A stretch of 36,631 bases of DNA from assembly GCA_018830945.1 (NCBI GenBank), contig JAHJRD010000086.1, positions 1 through 36,631 of the forward strand, read 5' to 3'. Shown in pieces: positions 23,608 through 30,044 of the stretch. The notes under the pieces were generated by a model. The model did no database searches. It was not told the origin of the DNA and worked only from the letters and a program-made list of their open reading frames with translations. This stretch comes from Nanobdellota archaeon. GTDB lineage: Archaea; Nanobdellota; Nanobdellia; SCGC-AAA011-G17; GW2011-AR17. Position 1 is the first letter of the stretch. Each line of letters begins with the position of its first letter. The position numbers and the translations under genes are program-made.

Positions 23608-24636
23608 TTAATTCCTGTTTGTCAGCAACTGCATATCAACCCTGCCTGTTATTTTCTGTGCGTCAAACCTTTTGTCACTAAGGTACGCATAGGGCTTTCC
23701 CCTGCTCCTGTATTCCTCTGTAAACACTGTTCTTGCCTTTTCCATCAGCTCAGCAATTTGCGCAACATAATTGCCAGGGTGCCTTCTCCTTATTGCATCA
23801 TAATCATAATTGCCTGTGCAGATTGCCTGCATGGCTTTGTTGGCAGAGGAGAGGGAGGGATGCGTATACGCATTAAGCACATGCAATTTTCCAAAATCAA
23901 TCCTGTTTTTGTTGAAGAAAATCCTTGAGCCGGCAACAGCTTCTGGAAATGCATAATAAGAGCCATTTCTTTTTTCATAAAGGATATATGGCGCAACCTT
24001 TGTTATTGCATAAAATTCATTATTAATTATCCTAAATCCAATTTTTCTTTCTGCATCATAATATTCTCCTGCAGCAAGCGCCTCAAGCGTTATTTTCCTT
24101 GCATAAAGGCAGGGCTTGCCAGCATTATTCTTTTTTAATGCATCCTGGTATGATTTTTCAAGCTCTGGTATTGTTGCAATAGGCGTTAATCCAAGATTGT
24201 AGCGCTTGTTTCCAATTTTCGCATTTGCTCCTGGCTCAAAAAGGGGGTATACATTGCCGTTAAGTATAAACAAGTCATGCATAGGCAATACTTTTTCTGC
24301 AATTTCAGGCTGTGTTTCAGGAAGGCGGCTGTTGACAATGAAATCAGCAAGCACCTGAAAGCTTGAATGAAAATGCGATGTCTGCGCTTCAAGCTTTTTC
24401 ACAGCAGATTCAATGCTGGATTTTCTTATGCAGTCAATTATTGAAGTATTCCTTAGCTTTTGCTCTATAAAGGCATGCTCAAGCTGCGCGACTGTGCCTG
24501 CCCTGGCAAGCCTTATCTCATGGCCGTAAAACTGCACAAACCCGTCTTTTCCATCCTCGTCTTTCCTGTACATTTCAGGATATGAGATTGCCGCGCAGGT
24601 TTTTGCAAGATAAGTGCTGAAAAAGCTTTCAGGCAT
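23608..24636 (-). CDS. Candidate E2-like conjugating protein
   Basis: 342 aa with no signal peptide. The C-terminal part (about 195-310) has a strand-rich region (IGFRIINNEFYAITKVAPYILY) followed by FGKLHVLNAYTHPSLSS and then MQAICTGNYDYD. This His-Pro (259-260) followed by Ile-Cys (272-273) and Gly is the spacing seen around the active-site cysteine of E2/UBC proteins (HPN...ICL) and in prokaryotic E2-like families of PRTRC and Bil operons. A following helix (VAQIAELMEKARTVF) fits. The N-terminal part (1-190) is helical and unrecognised. It overlaps the JAMM gene by 8 bases and is followed by the E1-like gene. The E2 role is inference from motif and neighbours. Confidence 0.6.
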   Translation of the reverse strand: MPESFFSTYLAKTCAAISYPEMYRKDEDGKDGFVQFYGHEIRLARAGTVAQLEHAFIEQKLRNTSIIDCIRKSSIESAVKKLEAQTSHFHSSFQVLADFIVNSRLPETQPEIAEKVLPMHDLFILNGNVYPLFEPGANAKIGNKRYNLGLTPIATIPELEKSYQDALKKNNAGKPCLYARKITLEALAAGEYYDAERKIGFRIINNEFYAITKVAPYILYEKRNGSYYAFPEAVAGSRIFFNKNRIDFGKLHVLNAYTHPSLSSANKAMQAICTGNYDYDAIRRRHPGNYVAQIAELMEKARTVFTEEYRSRGKPYAYLSDKRFDAQKITGRVDMQLLTNRN

Positions 24637-25885
24637 CTTTCACTCCTTTTGCCTTTTTCAGCATTGACTCTACCTTTTTCAGCAAGGGTTTTTTTCCAGG
24701 CATCTTTTCAATGATTGCTTTTGCCTCATTTAAGGGATTGATATAGACATCTAACGGAACGCCTGATTCTTCAATGCTTGAGAAAAGCTGAAAAATGGTT
24801 TTAGGGCTTGATTCAACTGCGCCTGAAAGCGCTGCAAATAAGTCAATCACTGCCTTGTCAGCGTGCATGTATCTTTTGCATGACTCAGAGCGCTGGTAAA
24901 AATCTATTGCAGAAAGGAATAATCCAACATAAAATGCATGCATCTCCGTTGCTTCAATGCATGGATCTTCTGAATCATATTGCCTGAAAGAGAATAACTG
25001 CTTTTCATTTACAATGTTTTCTATTGAGTCTTTTGCATTTGGCTTTTTAGGCAGCTTTTCCTTGTATTTATCTAACTCTTCATCTGAAAGCGCGATTACG
25101 TCTTCGATTGATTCTGCAAGCTCTTGAGGGTTATCACATTTAATTGAAAAACAGCCATATCTGCTTGTGATTTCAACTGCATTATTTTTAATCCGGGTTT
25201 TTGGGGATGCTTTTTTTCTGTAAGCAGGCATGTCCTTAAGCAAAAGGCCACTTATTGTGTAATTATTTGCCATGTTTTCAAGAACAGAAGTTGCCATTAT
25301 AGGATGGATATCTATTTTTGCTTTTTCCTGTTTAAGTTCATTGTTTTCAAGCGAAAAGTGCATTGCATCATATGCTTTATTGCTTCCATTGTAAGTGTCA
25401 CGGTTTATGACAATGCTTTGGAATGTTTCAGGAAGCTGTTCATGCACATTTTTTATTTCCGGCTTATAGTTAATGCTTAATTTGATTTTCATTCCCTGCA
25501 TTGTTTCTTTGTTAAACAACTTTATGCTTCCCGGATTAGAATAAGCATCCCATGCGTCAAGCAAATCATTCTCCCTTTGCATTGCTTTCAGCCTGTTTTT
25601 CACATGAGTGTGGTCTGTTGGCGAATGAAAGACAGGGAAATAGCCGTGGCTGTGCCACATGCCTGTTATGTTCATTCCCTGCTCATAGAGCTGCCTGTAA
25701 AGAAAATCCCCTGTCCCGCTTTCAGCGTCATCGCCGTGCTGTTCAGGAAAATAAAAGTCAGTTACTGCACTGCTGCCTTTCTCAGCAAGCAGATATCCCA
25801 TGCATTCAACATCCCTGCCAACAATACCTGATATTTCCCTTGCAGCCAGGCACATCCTGCTAAAAACTTCACTGCTCAGATGCAT
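24629..25885 (-). CDS. JAMM/JAB-domain metalloprotease-like protein with long extension
   Basis: 418 aa. Residues 1-135 hold a JAB/MPN domain with a complete JAMM zinc site: Glu27 (VECMGYLL), then His78-Ser-His80 (MWHSHGY), seven residues, Ser88 and Asp91 (SPTD). JAMM proteases cut ubiquitin-like proteins from targets or process their precursors. The remaining 280 residues are unrecognised; they include an acidic helical segment and a Lys-rich end KKAKGVKDA. It overlaps the first gene of the operon by 10 bases, and the E2-like gene by 8. All four catalytic residues are present, so an active isopeptidase or tail-processing protease is likely. The long C-terminal part might recognise the modifier or the target. 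Confidence 0.88.
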   Translation of the reverse strand: MHLSSEVFSRMCLAAREISGIVGRDVECMGYLLAEKGSSAVTDFYFPEQHGDDAESGTGDFLYRQLYEQGMNITGMWHSHGYFPVFHSPTDHTHVKNRLKAMQRENDLLDAWDAYSNPGSIKLFNKETMQGMKIKLSINYKPEIKNVHEQLPETFQSIVINRDTYNGSNKAYDAMHFSLENNELKQEKAKIDIHPIMATSVLENMANNYTISGLLLKDMPAYRKKASPKTRIKNNAVEITSRYGCFSIKCDNPQELAESIEDVIALSDEELDKYKEKLPKKPNAKDSIENIVNEKQLFSFRQYDSEDPCIEATEMHAFYVGLFLSAIDFYQRSESCKRYMHADKAVIDLFAALSGAVESSPKTIFQLFSSIEESGVPLDVYINPLNEAKAIIEKMPGKKPLLKKVESMLKKAKGVKDA

Positions 25886-26295
25886 ATTCCCACATCATCA
25901 TACAGCTTTACAGTCATGTCAAGGCAGTCATAGTCAGTGCCTTCAGGCGTCTTTCTTCTGTCAATGTAAGCAGCAACCTTTTCATCAAGCCCAAGTATCT
26001 CTGTATTGTCTTTTCTTTTCCTTGTGCTGTCAGCATTGTATGCTCTTACCTCGCAGGTTGTGTTCACGCCGTTGTGCTGCTGCAGATAGTCCCTTGCTTC
26101 CAATGCAACAGGCTCTGTTGAGTTTTTCACCATTGCCTCAAGCACTTCCCTGAATGTCACCTTTCTCAAATTAGCATCAAGCTCTGCATACACAGCCCTT
26201 GACTCATACATTGCCTTTTCATCGCCTTTTGCGTCTATTGATTTTCTCCTGTTCACTTCTGTGTTCAGGACTCCGACAAGCTTTGTTTCACCCAT
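25876..26295 (-). CDS. First gene of the ubiquitin-like operon, candidate modifier
   Basis: 139 aa with no signal or membrane segment. It begins MGETKLVGVLNTEV and ends DYDCLDMTVKLYDDVGICI. The last strand followed by Val-Gly-Ile-Cys-Ile would leave a C-terminal Gly if the JAMM protein removed the three end residues, but no Gly-Gly is present. I can see strand-helix-strand segments (for example TCEVRAYNAD, LDEKVAAYIDRRK, DMTVKLYDD) that could form a beta-grasp, not enough to assert it. It is preceded by a strong ribosome-binding site (aaaggaggataaaa) and overlaps the JAMM gene by 10 bases, the place taken by the modifier gene in many comparable operons. Alternative: an unrelated operon leader protein. 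Confidence 0.5.
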   Translation of the reverse strand: MGETKLVGVLNTEVNRRKSIDAKGDEKAMYESRAVYAELDANLRKVTFREVLEAMVKNSTEPVALEARDYLQQHNGVNTTCEVRAYNADSTRKRKDNTEILGLDEKVAAYIDRRKTPEGTDYDCLDMTVKLYDDVGICI

Positions 26296-26433
26296 TTTTA
26301 TCCTCCTTTTGGCTTTCTCTTAAAGCCTGCGGAAACAACAAATCACCCCTTAATAAAGCTTGCTGAAAAAAAACGTGTTTTTTTCCAAAGAAATCGGAAA
26401 TAATAACAGAAGTTCTGAAAATTTAATGCAATT
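26296..26433 (-). promoter_or_regulatory. Leader and promoter of the ubiquitin-like operon
   Basis: On the minus strand the leader has aaaggaggataaaa directly before the ATG at 26295, and a hairpin of ggcttt (26311-26316) with aaagcc (26322-26327) just before it. A TATA-like gctttattaagg lies at about 26352-26363. The region 26365-26433 is AT-rich with several T and A runs and probably carries the end of the 26434-27117 transcript too. Confidence 0.45.
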
Positions 26434-27117
26434 TTAGCATTCTTTTAAGTTTTTTTTTAACTTCCTTGAAACTGATTTTGCTTTTCCCTCGGCAAATCTC
26501 TCTGCCCTCATTAGCCCTTTCCCTGCTTTTCTCCCGGCCTTCTCTATTTCCTGCTCTGCTTCCTTTAATTCCTCCATTTCATGCAAATGGTGCTTGCCTA
26601 TCGGCTTTTCATAGAATGGGATTGCCTTCACCAGCCTTGGGCTTCTTGCAAGCGGCCTCATTACTTTTAATATCTTTTCTGTCCTGCTTATCTCGCCGGC
26701 AAGCTTTGCTTCTTCTATCAGCTTTCCGCCCCTGCCGAAGAACTCTGAAATCTCCTTTCTCCCTTCAACTATTGTATGGAGTATTGACTGCCCTTCCTTA
26801 ATTTCCGCAGGGAGCCTTGCAAATATTGTAAATGTCTCAAAAATCCTGAACACAAGCACGAAAGGGAAGACAGCTATTATGTCAAGCCAGCACTCTTTGA
26901 AGAAATTCTTGAAGTTCCTAATCCTGTTGTATTTAAAGCCTAAATCTATTATAAAAAGGCCAATTACAATATAATCAAGGATTAAAAGCCAAATATGATA
27001 TTTCTCTGCGAATTCCTTGAAGAAAAGCTCTGTTATTATGATAAATGCAAGCACGATTAATGCGTATGGTATGGCTCTGTCTACAAAGGATTCTATCTTG
27101 TGAAGCCATGGTTTCAT
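26434..27117 (-). CDS. Voltage-sensor-like membrane protein without pore
   Basis: 227 aa. Four hydrophobic segments are visible in the first 110 residues (about 15-32, 42-62, 75-92, 95-108 in rough terms). The pattern (helix, then LLILDYIVIGLFIIDLGFKY, then RNFKNFFKECWLDIIAVFPF, then FRIFETFTIFARL) recalls the S1-S4 region of voltage-gated channels: an acidic/aromatic S2-S3 and Arg residues near S4. No pore-loop signature follows. The C-terminal 100 residues are soluble, basic and helical (LKEAEQEIEKAGRKAGKGLMRAER), probably cytosolic. Similar sensor-only proteins occur in archaea; the function is unknown. A TATA-like ccttaataagc about 25-35 bases upstream of the ATG suggests a leaderless start. 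Confidence 0.6.
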   Translation of the reverse strand: MKPWLHKIESFVDRAIPYALIVLAFIIITELFFKEFAEKYHIWLLILDYIVIGLFIIDLGFKYNRIRNFKNFFKECWLDIIAVFPFVLVFRIFETFTIFARLPAEIKEGQSILHTIVEGRKEISEFFGRGGKLIEEAKLAGEISRTEKILKVMRPLARSPRLVKAIPFYEKPIGKHHLHEMEELKEAEQEIEKAGRKAGKGLMRAERFAEGKAKSVSRKLKKNLKEC

Positions 27118-27263
27118 AGCTGTTATAATGAGAATTATTGCTTATTAAGGTTTTGTTGGAGCTGAGAAAGAAAAGGCGGCTGGAATTCAATTGATTTTAT
27201 AGATTTTATAAAATGGAAAATTAATTTCATTATCGGAAAAATTAACATTTTTCCGGACGTAAG

Positions 27264-27273
27264 TTTTTATATA
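27264..27273 (+). promoter_or_regulatory. TATA box for the PIN protein gene
   Basis: tttttatata ends 23 bases before ATG 27297, so the gene is probably leaderless. The motif ttccggacgt lies just upstream of it. Confidence 0.5.
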
Positions 27274-27296
27274 AGCTATACAAAACAAGCAGTGCA

Positions 27297-27716
27297 ATGC
27301 AAAAGAGGTATTATTTAGACACTTCCATTTGGAGAGACTTCTATGAAAATCGTAAAGACAGGTTCCGGCCGTTGGGAGAGTGGGCTTTTGAATTATTCAA
27401 GAAAATAATACGCGAGAAGAGCGCCGTATTGTATTCAGAAGCTACATTCAAAGAATTAAGAGACTATTTCAGCATTGATGAAATCAAAAGGATATTCAGT
27501 ATCGTAGCTGGCAAGGGGCTTTTGGAAAAAGTAGAAATAAGTCAGGAGCAGAAAAGAGGGGCAGGCAACTTATGCAATATAAGGAATATACCATTTAATG
27601 ACTGCCTGCATGCAGTATTAGCAAGAGACAATTCAGCTATAATGGTTGCAAGGGATCATCATTTTGAATTGCTTGCAGATATAACTGAATCCAAAAAGCC
27701 TGAAGAGCTACTTTAA
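27297..27716 (+). CDS. PIN-domain protein, VapC-like nuclease
   Basis: 139 aa. It begins MQKRYYLDTSIWRDFYE, the first PIN acidic site (Asp8 in LDTS). An acidic position follows in YSEATFKEL, and the last sites are NDCLHAVLARDNSAIMVARDHHF. This matches PIN domains of archaeal VapC-type RNases, which cut RNA with Mg2+ or Mn2+. No antitoxin gene lies upstream on the same strand; instead, a ribbon-helix-helix protein is encoded on the opposite strand and their ends overlap by 9 bases. A TATA box ends 23 bases before the ATG, so the transcript is leaderless. Confidence 0.8.
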   Translation: MQKRYYLDTSIWRDFYENRKDRFRPLGEWAFELFKKIIREKSAVLYSEATFKELRDYFSIDEIKRIFSIVAGKGLLEKVEISQEQKRGAGNLCNIRNIPFNDCLHAVLARDNSAIMVARDHHFELLADITESKKPEELL

Positions 27717-27968
27717 TCCCCACTCTTTCATCAGCTGATTGCCAACCTTTTCTTTTGTCTTTTCAAGCTGTGCATCAGTTACATGCACTTTCGCAGCGCC
27801 CTTGAACTTTTCCAGCTTTTTTATTGTGATTTCCGCTTCTACTTTCCATATCATTTCCCTTATTGCCTCCCTTATGAACTCTGTCCTGTTATTGAAATGC
27901 AATGGCTTGATTAGCTTGTCCATTGTCTTTACAATGTCTTCCTGCAGCTTGAATGAGATTGTATTCAT
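27708..27968 (-). CDS. Ribbon-helix-helix DNA-binding protein
   Basis: 86 aa. The N-terminal MNTISFKLQEDIVKTMDKLIK...NRTEFIREAIREMI is a CopG/ParD/NikR-type ribbon-helix-helix domain, with a strand (ISFKL) for DNA contacts and two helices. The rest is a Lys/Glu-rich helical tail that could bind a partner. It converges on the PIN-domain gene and overlaps it by 9 bases, so it may be the antitoxin of that protein. It has a strong Shine-Dalgarno (aggagg) and an inverted-repeat operator right in front of it, which fits autoregulation. Confidence 0.85.
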   Translation of the reverse strand: MNTISFKLQEDIVKTMDKLIKPLHFNNRTEFIREAIREMIWKVEAEITIKKLEKFKGAAKVHVTDAQLEKTKEKVGNQLMKEWGLK

Positions 27969-27992
27969 TAAAAATTCCTCCTGAATTTTTAA

Positions 27993-28055
27993 GGTTCCGA
28001 AATATTCTATTTCGAAACCATGTATTATATTGTATTACGCATGTAATATATAAGG
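27993..28055 (-). promoter_or_regulatory. Promoter and inverted-repeat operator of the RHH gene
   Basis: The repeat ggttccgaaata (27993-28004), spacer ttc, and tatttcgaaacc (28008-28019) is a 12-base inverted repeat with one mismatch. On the minus strand it lies between a TATA box (ccttatatattac, 28043-28055) and the start codon at 27968, at or just after the expected transcription start. That is the classic position for autorepression by a ribbon-helix-helix protein. Confidence 0.65.
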
Positions 28056-28100
28056 TTTTTGGTGGTTTTATGTAGAAGAGGAAATTATAGAAATATAAAA

Positions 28101-28372
28101 TGCGGCAGAAGCCTGGAATTGTCCCATACCTTAACACTGGTGAATCCCCTGCTTTCCTCGGCCCTGCGACCCTGCAAGCGTTATTGCAGTTGGTTAAGGC
28201 TGCTCCATTCCTGGCCTGACCTGATTCCCAAAAGCAACGACCCTGCAGGACAAGGTGTCAACGGTACACAAGGGACCAATGCCAAAGCATGACCCGCTTC
28301 CAGGCGATAGCCCCTCCGTAGGTTCGTTTGAGGTTATAGGGTAGAACCAACACCCCGGCATATCCACCGCAG
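28101..28372 (-). ncRNA. Signal recognition particle RNA (7S RNA)
   Basis: Read on the minus strand, 28198-28222 gives aggtcaggccagg followed by aatggagcagcc, the conserved SRP helix 8 core (GGUCAGG...GGAAGNAGCAGCC type). The 5' part, atgccggggtgttggttc, and its partner segments fit the archaeal Alu domain. The ends pair as tgcgg (28368-28372 on the minus strand) with ccgca (28101-28105), closing helix 1, and a run of T follows the 3' end. A TATA box cctttataatc lies about 25 bases upstream (28392-28402). The RNA binds SRP19 and SRP54 and targets signal-peptide proteins to the membrane. The ends are estimates to within a few bases. The open frame at 28059-28292 on the plus strand is a shadow. 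Confidence 0.88.
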
Positions 28373-28391
28373 TTTAGAACGTGTATGGAGA

Positions 28392-28412
28392 GATTATAAA
28401 GGTTTCGGATTA
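28392..28412 (-). promoter_or_regulatory. BRE/TATA promoter of the SRP RNA
   Basis: On the minus strand the sequence is ctaatccgaaacctttataat: a BRE-like ccgaaa, then cc, then a TATA box tttataat, about 22-30 bases before the expected RNA start. The same arrangement recurs ahead of several protein genes here. Confidence 0.6.
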
Positions 28413-28428
28413 GAAAAATTAAAGGAGG

Positions 28429-28501
28429 ATGGCTGCAATGCAGCCATGGTATGATGGCAAAGCCATGGCTTTGCTTGTGTTCCCATGCCTTGCATGGGAA
28501 C
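28429..28501. repeat. Three consecutive perfect hairpins
   Basis: Three inverted repeats follow each other: atggctgc-aat-gcagccat (28429-28447), gcaaagccatggctttgc (28457-28474, an 18-base palindrome), and gttcccatgc-ctt-gcatgggaac (28479-28501, 10-base arms). They lie between the end of the HEPN gene and the SRP RNA promoter. They have no T-run and contain no gene. They could be a small palindromic mobile repeat, a transcription terminator or the 3' structure of the MNT/HEPN messenger. Confidence 0.75.
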
Positions 28502-28516
28502 TTGATAAGCGGCTTT

Positions 28517-28996
28517 CTACTTCCTCAGCATCAAATTAATGTTCTTAAGGAACTTCTCTGCATTTGCTATGCTCTCGCTTGCAGGCTCCATGTTTGCCTG
28601 CGGCAGCTTCCTGTATGTAAATTTCCCCCGCTTTGATTTTTCCCATTTAAAGATGCCGAGCAATTCATCTGCTTTCACAACAAGCGACTTGTAAATGTTC
28701 AGCAGCTTAACATCAATCTCACCTGACAATGTAAGCTTTTCAAATTCCACATATGTTTTTTGGTGCTCTTCCGGCGGCTCTGTGACAATCTCTTTTGAAG
28801 ATAAGAATGCTTTCGCAGAGTAGAATATACAGTAATAGGCATTGCTTATTGCATCGCTGAAAAAAGTTACATCTTCCTTTAATTCAAGTAAAAGCTTGAT
28901 TTCCGGAGTTATGGAAATCTTGAAAATCGCCCTTGCCAGATCAAGCTCATTTTTTGCCCGCTCCAGATATAATCTCGCCTTTGAATCCATGCTCAT
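28517..28996 (-). CDS. HEPN-domain protein of an MNT/HEPN pair
   Basis: 159 aa. The pattern of helices with AISNAYYCIFYSAKAFLSS followed by EEHQKTYVEFEKL is that of the HEPN family, whose members often are RNases or toxins. The catalytic Rx4-6H motif is not apparent: the late region has YRKLPQANMEP instead, so it may be a non-catalytic or divergent member. It overlaps the 3' end of the nucleotidyltransferase gene by 50 bases if it starts at ATG 28996, and somewhat less from ATG 28990. The pair resembles HepT/MntA-type two-gene modules. The last residues are LMLRK. Confidence 0.75.
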   Translation of the reverse strand: MSMDSKARLYLERAKNELDLARAIFKISITPEIKLLLELKEDVTFFSDAISNAYYCIFYSAKAFLSSKEIVTEPPEEHQKTYVEFEKLTLSGEIDVKLLNIYKSLVVKADELLGIFKWEKSKRGKFTYRKLPQANMEPASESIANAEKFLKNINLMLRK

Positions 28997-29591
28997 GCGC
29001 CTCCTTTACAAGCTGGTAATAAATATCTGCGTTAAGAAACAGCTTATGCCTTATTAAGATTTGCTTTGCAAGGTTTTCTTCAGGCCTTAACAGCATCTTT
29101 ACAAAATCTTCAAATGTTATGTAGTGCTCATCTATATGCACAGGATAATTTAGCTTAATTTCATTAAAATAAGGCTTAATCTTCTTCTCTTGTATTGCAT
29201 TTTCCACAAGGAAGCATATGTCCATATCGGAATCTTTTTTCTGCTTGCCTTCTGCATAGCTTCCGAATACGAGCAGGCAGTAATTTTTCTCCGGAATTGC
29301 CTTTATTGCTTCTGAAATGACATTTGTGCATGGAAAACCAAGATTTTCCTGCGCTTCAAGGTATTGCAGCATATGAAACAGCAATGGATTGCCCCAGTTT
29401 AAGCTGTAAATATCAAGATTGCCTTTTCTTTCTGAAGCCAAAAGCCCATTTTTAACAAGCTCCTTAAGCGCGTTAAACACCCATGGCTTTGTATTCTTCT
29501 TTGCAATTTGCATTATCTCAGATATGCTCAACCCTTGAAAGGGGCTGCTTTTCCACGCATTTAGCAGGTTCAGCTTTTCATTTGAAATCAT
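28947..29591 (-). CDS. MNT-type nucleotidyltransferase with N-terminal winged helix
   Basis: 214 aa. Residues 1-75 form a winged-helix domain (SISEIMQIAKKNTKPWVFNALKELVKNGLL then a wing). Residues 105-215 form a minimal nucleotidyltransferase with GSYAEGKQKKDSDMDICFLV: the GS motif and the SDxD pair of metal-binding acids, plus a later acidic position near VHIDEHY. Related MntA proteins silence a HEPN toxin partner by adding AMP. The HTH domain could also repress the operon. The promoter carries inverted repeats at 29606-29644. The C-terminal end overlaps the HEPN gene by up to 50 bases. Confidence 0.85.
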   Translation of the reverse strand: MISNEKLNLLNAWKSSPFQGLSISEIMQIAKKNTKPWVFNALKELVKNGLLASERKGNLDIYSLNWGNPLLFHMLQYLEAQENLGFPCTNVISEAIKAIPEKNYCLLVFGSYAEGKQKKDSDMDICFLVENAIQEKKIKPYFNEIKLNYPVHIDEHYITFEDFVKMLLRPEENLAKQILIRHKLFLNADIYYQLVKEAHEHGFKGEIISGAGKK

Positions 29592-29605
29592 ATAATTTAT
29601 GTAAT

Positions 29606-29644
29606 GTTACTTATTTAAATAACTATCGTTACTTTTATAAGTAA
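29606..29644 (-). promoter_or_regulatory. Promoter with inverted repeats for the MNT/HEPN pair
   Basis: ttactt (29629-29634), spacer ttat, and aagtaa (29639-29644) form a perfect inverted repeat over a TATA-like cttataaaag (minus strand). A second repeat-like segment, gttacttatttaaataac (29606-29623), shares gttactt with it. They lie 15-53 bases before the nucleotidyltransferase start and could be operators for its winged-helix domain. Confidence 0.45.
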
Positions 29645-29657
29645 TAATAAGAAAAGA

Positions 29658-29927
29658 TTAAAATCCAAGCAGATGATGCCTTAATTTCCTTCTCTGTGAA
29701 AGCAATTTTAGCTTTTTATTCATTCTTTGTATTTCTTCCGCTTTCCAGCCGCTCTTGTTAATATGCCTTATCATTGATTTGTCTTTGTTAAATCTTAAGC
29801 CATCATGCCAGGTCTCCCATGAGTCATAGAAATATAAGAACGCTTCAGGCACTTCGCGCATCATGTCTTTTACCCTGCCTTTGAAAGAAGGGTATACTCT
29901 TCCGTTTTTCTTTTTGTAGCGCTTCAT
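29658..29927 (-). CDS. Small basic protein, unknown
   Basis: 89 aa, strongly basic and rich in aromatic residues (EAFLYFYDSWETWHDGLRF), with Lys/Arg clusters at both ends (MKRYKKKNGR and SQRRKLRHH). No cysteine, membrane segment or signal is present. It is isolated on the minus strand between the MNT/HEPN pair and the CPT-like kinase. It might bind nucleic acid. The start ATG at 29927 has no clear ribosome-binding site; a leaderless start is possible. I do not recognise the family. Confidence 0.55.
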   Translation of the reverse strand: MKRYKKKNGRVYPSFKGRVKDMMREVPEAFLYFYDSWETWHDGLRFNKDKSMIRHINKSGWKAEEIQRMNKKLKLLSQRRKLRHHLLGF

Positions 29928-29990
29928 GCAAGAATAGCGGGATTTTATGTTTAAAAGTGTTTGCCAAATATAAGCTTTGTAATTTTAATA

Positions 29991-30014
29991 AAAGTTTCGG
30001 AAATTTGAAACTTT
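29991..30014. terminator. Inverted repeat between two minus-strand genes
   Basis: aaagtttc (29991-29998) and gaaacttt (30007-30014) form an 8-base perfect inverted repeat around an 8-base loop, about 30 bases after the stop of the CPT-like gene (minus strand). It could be its terminator, though there is no clear T-run. Confidence 0.4.
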
Positions 30015-30044
30015 GACCGGAAAAATGAACTTTACAAATAATTT

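Noticed and set aside
26434-27117. Potassium channel
   Set aside because: Voltage-sensor-like helices are present, but no pore loop with a TVGYG-type filter is seen.
28059-28292. Open frame for a 77-aa protein on the plus strand
   Set aside because: It runs antisense over the SRP RNA, with no ribosome-binding site and no protein-like pattern.
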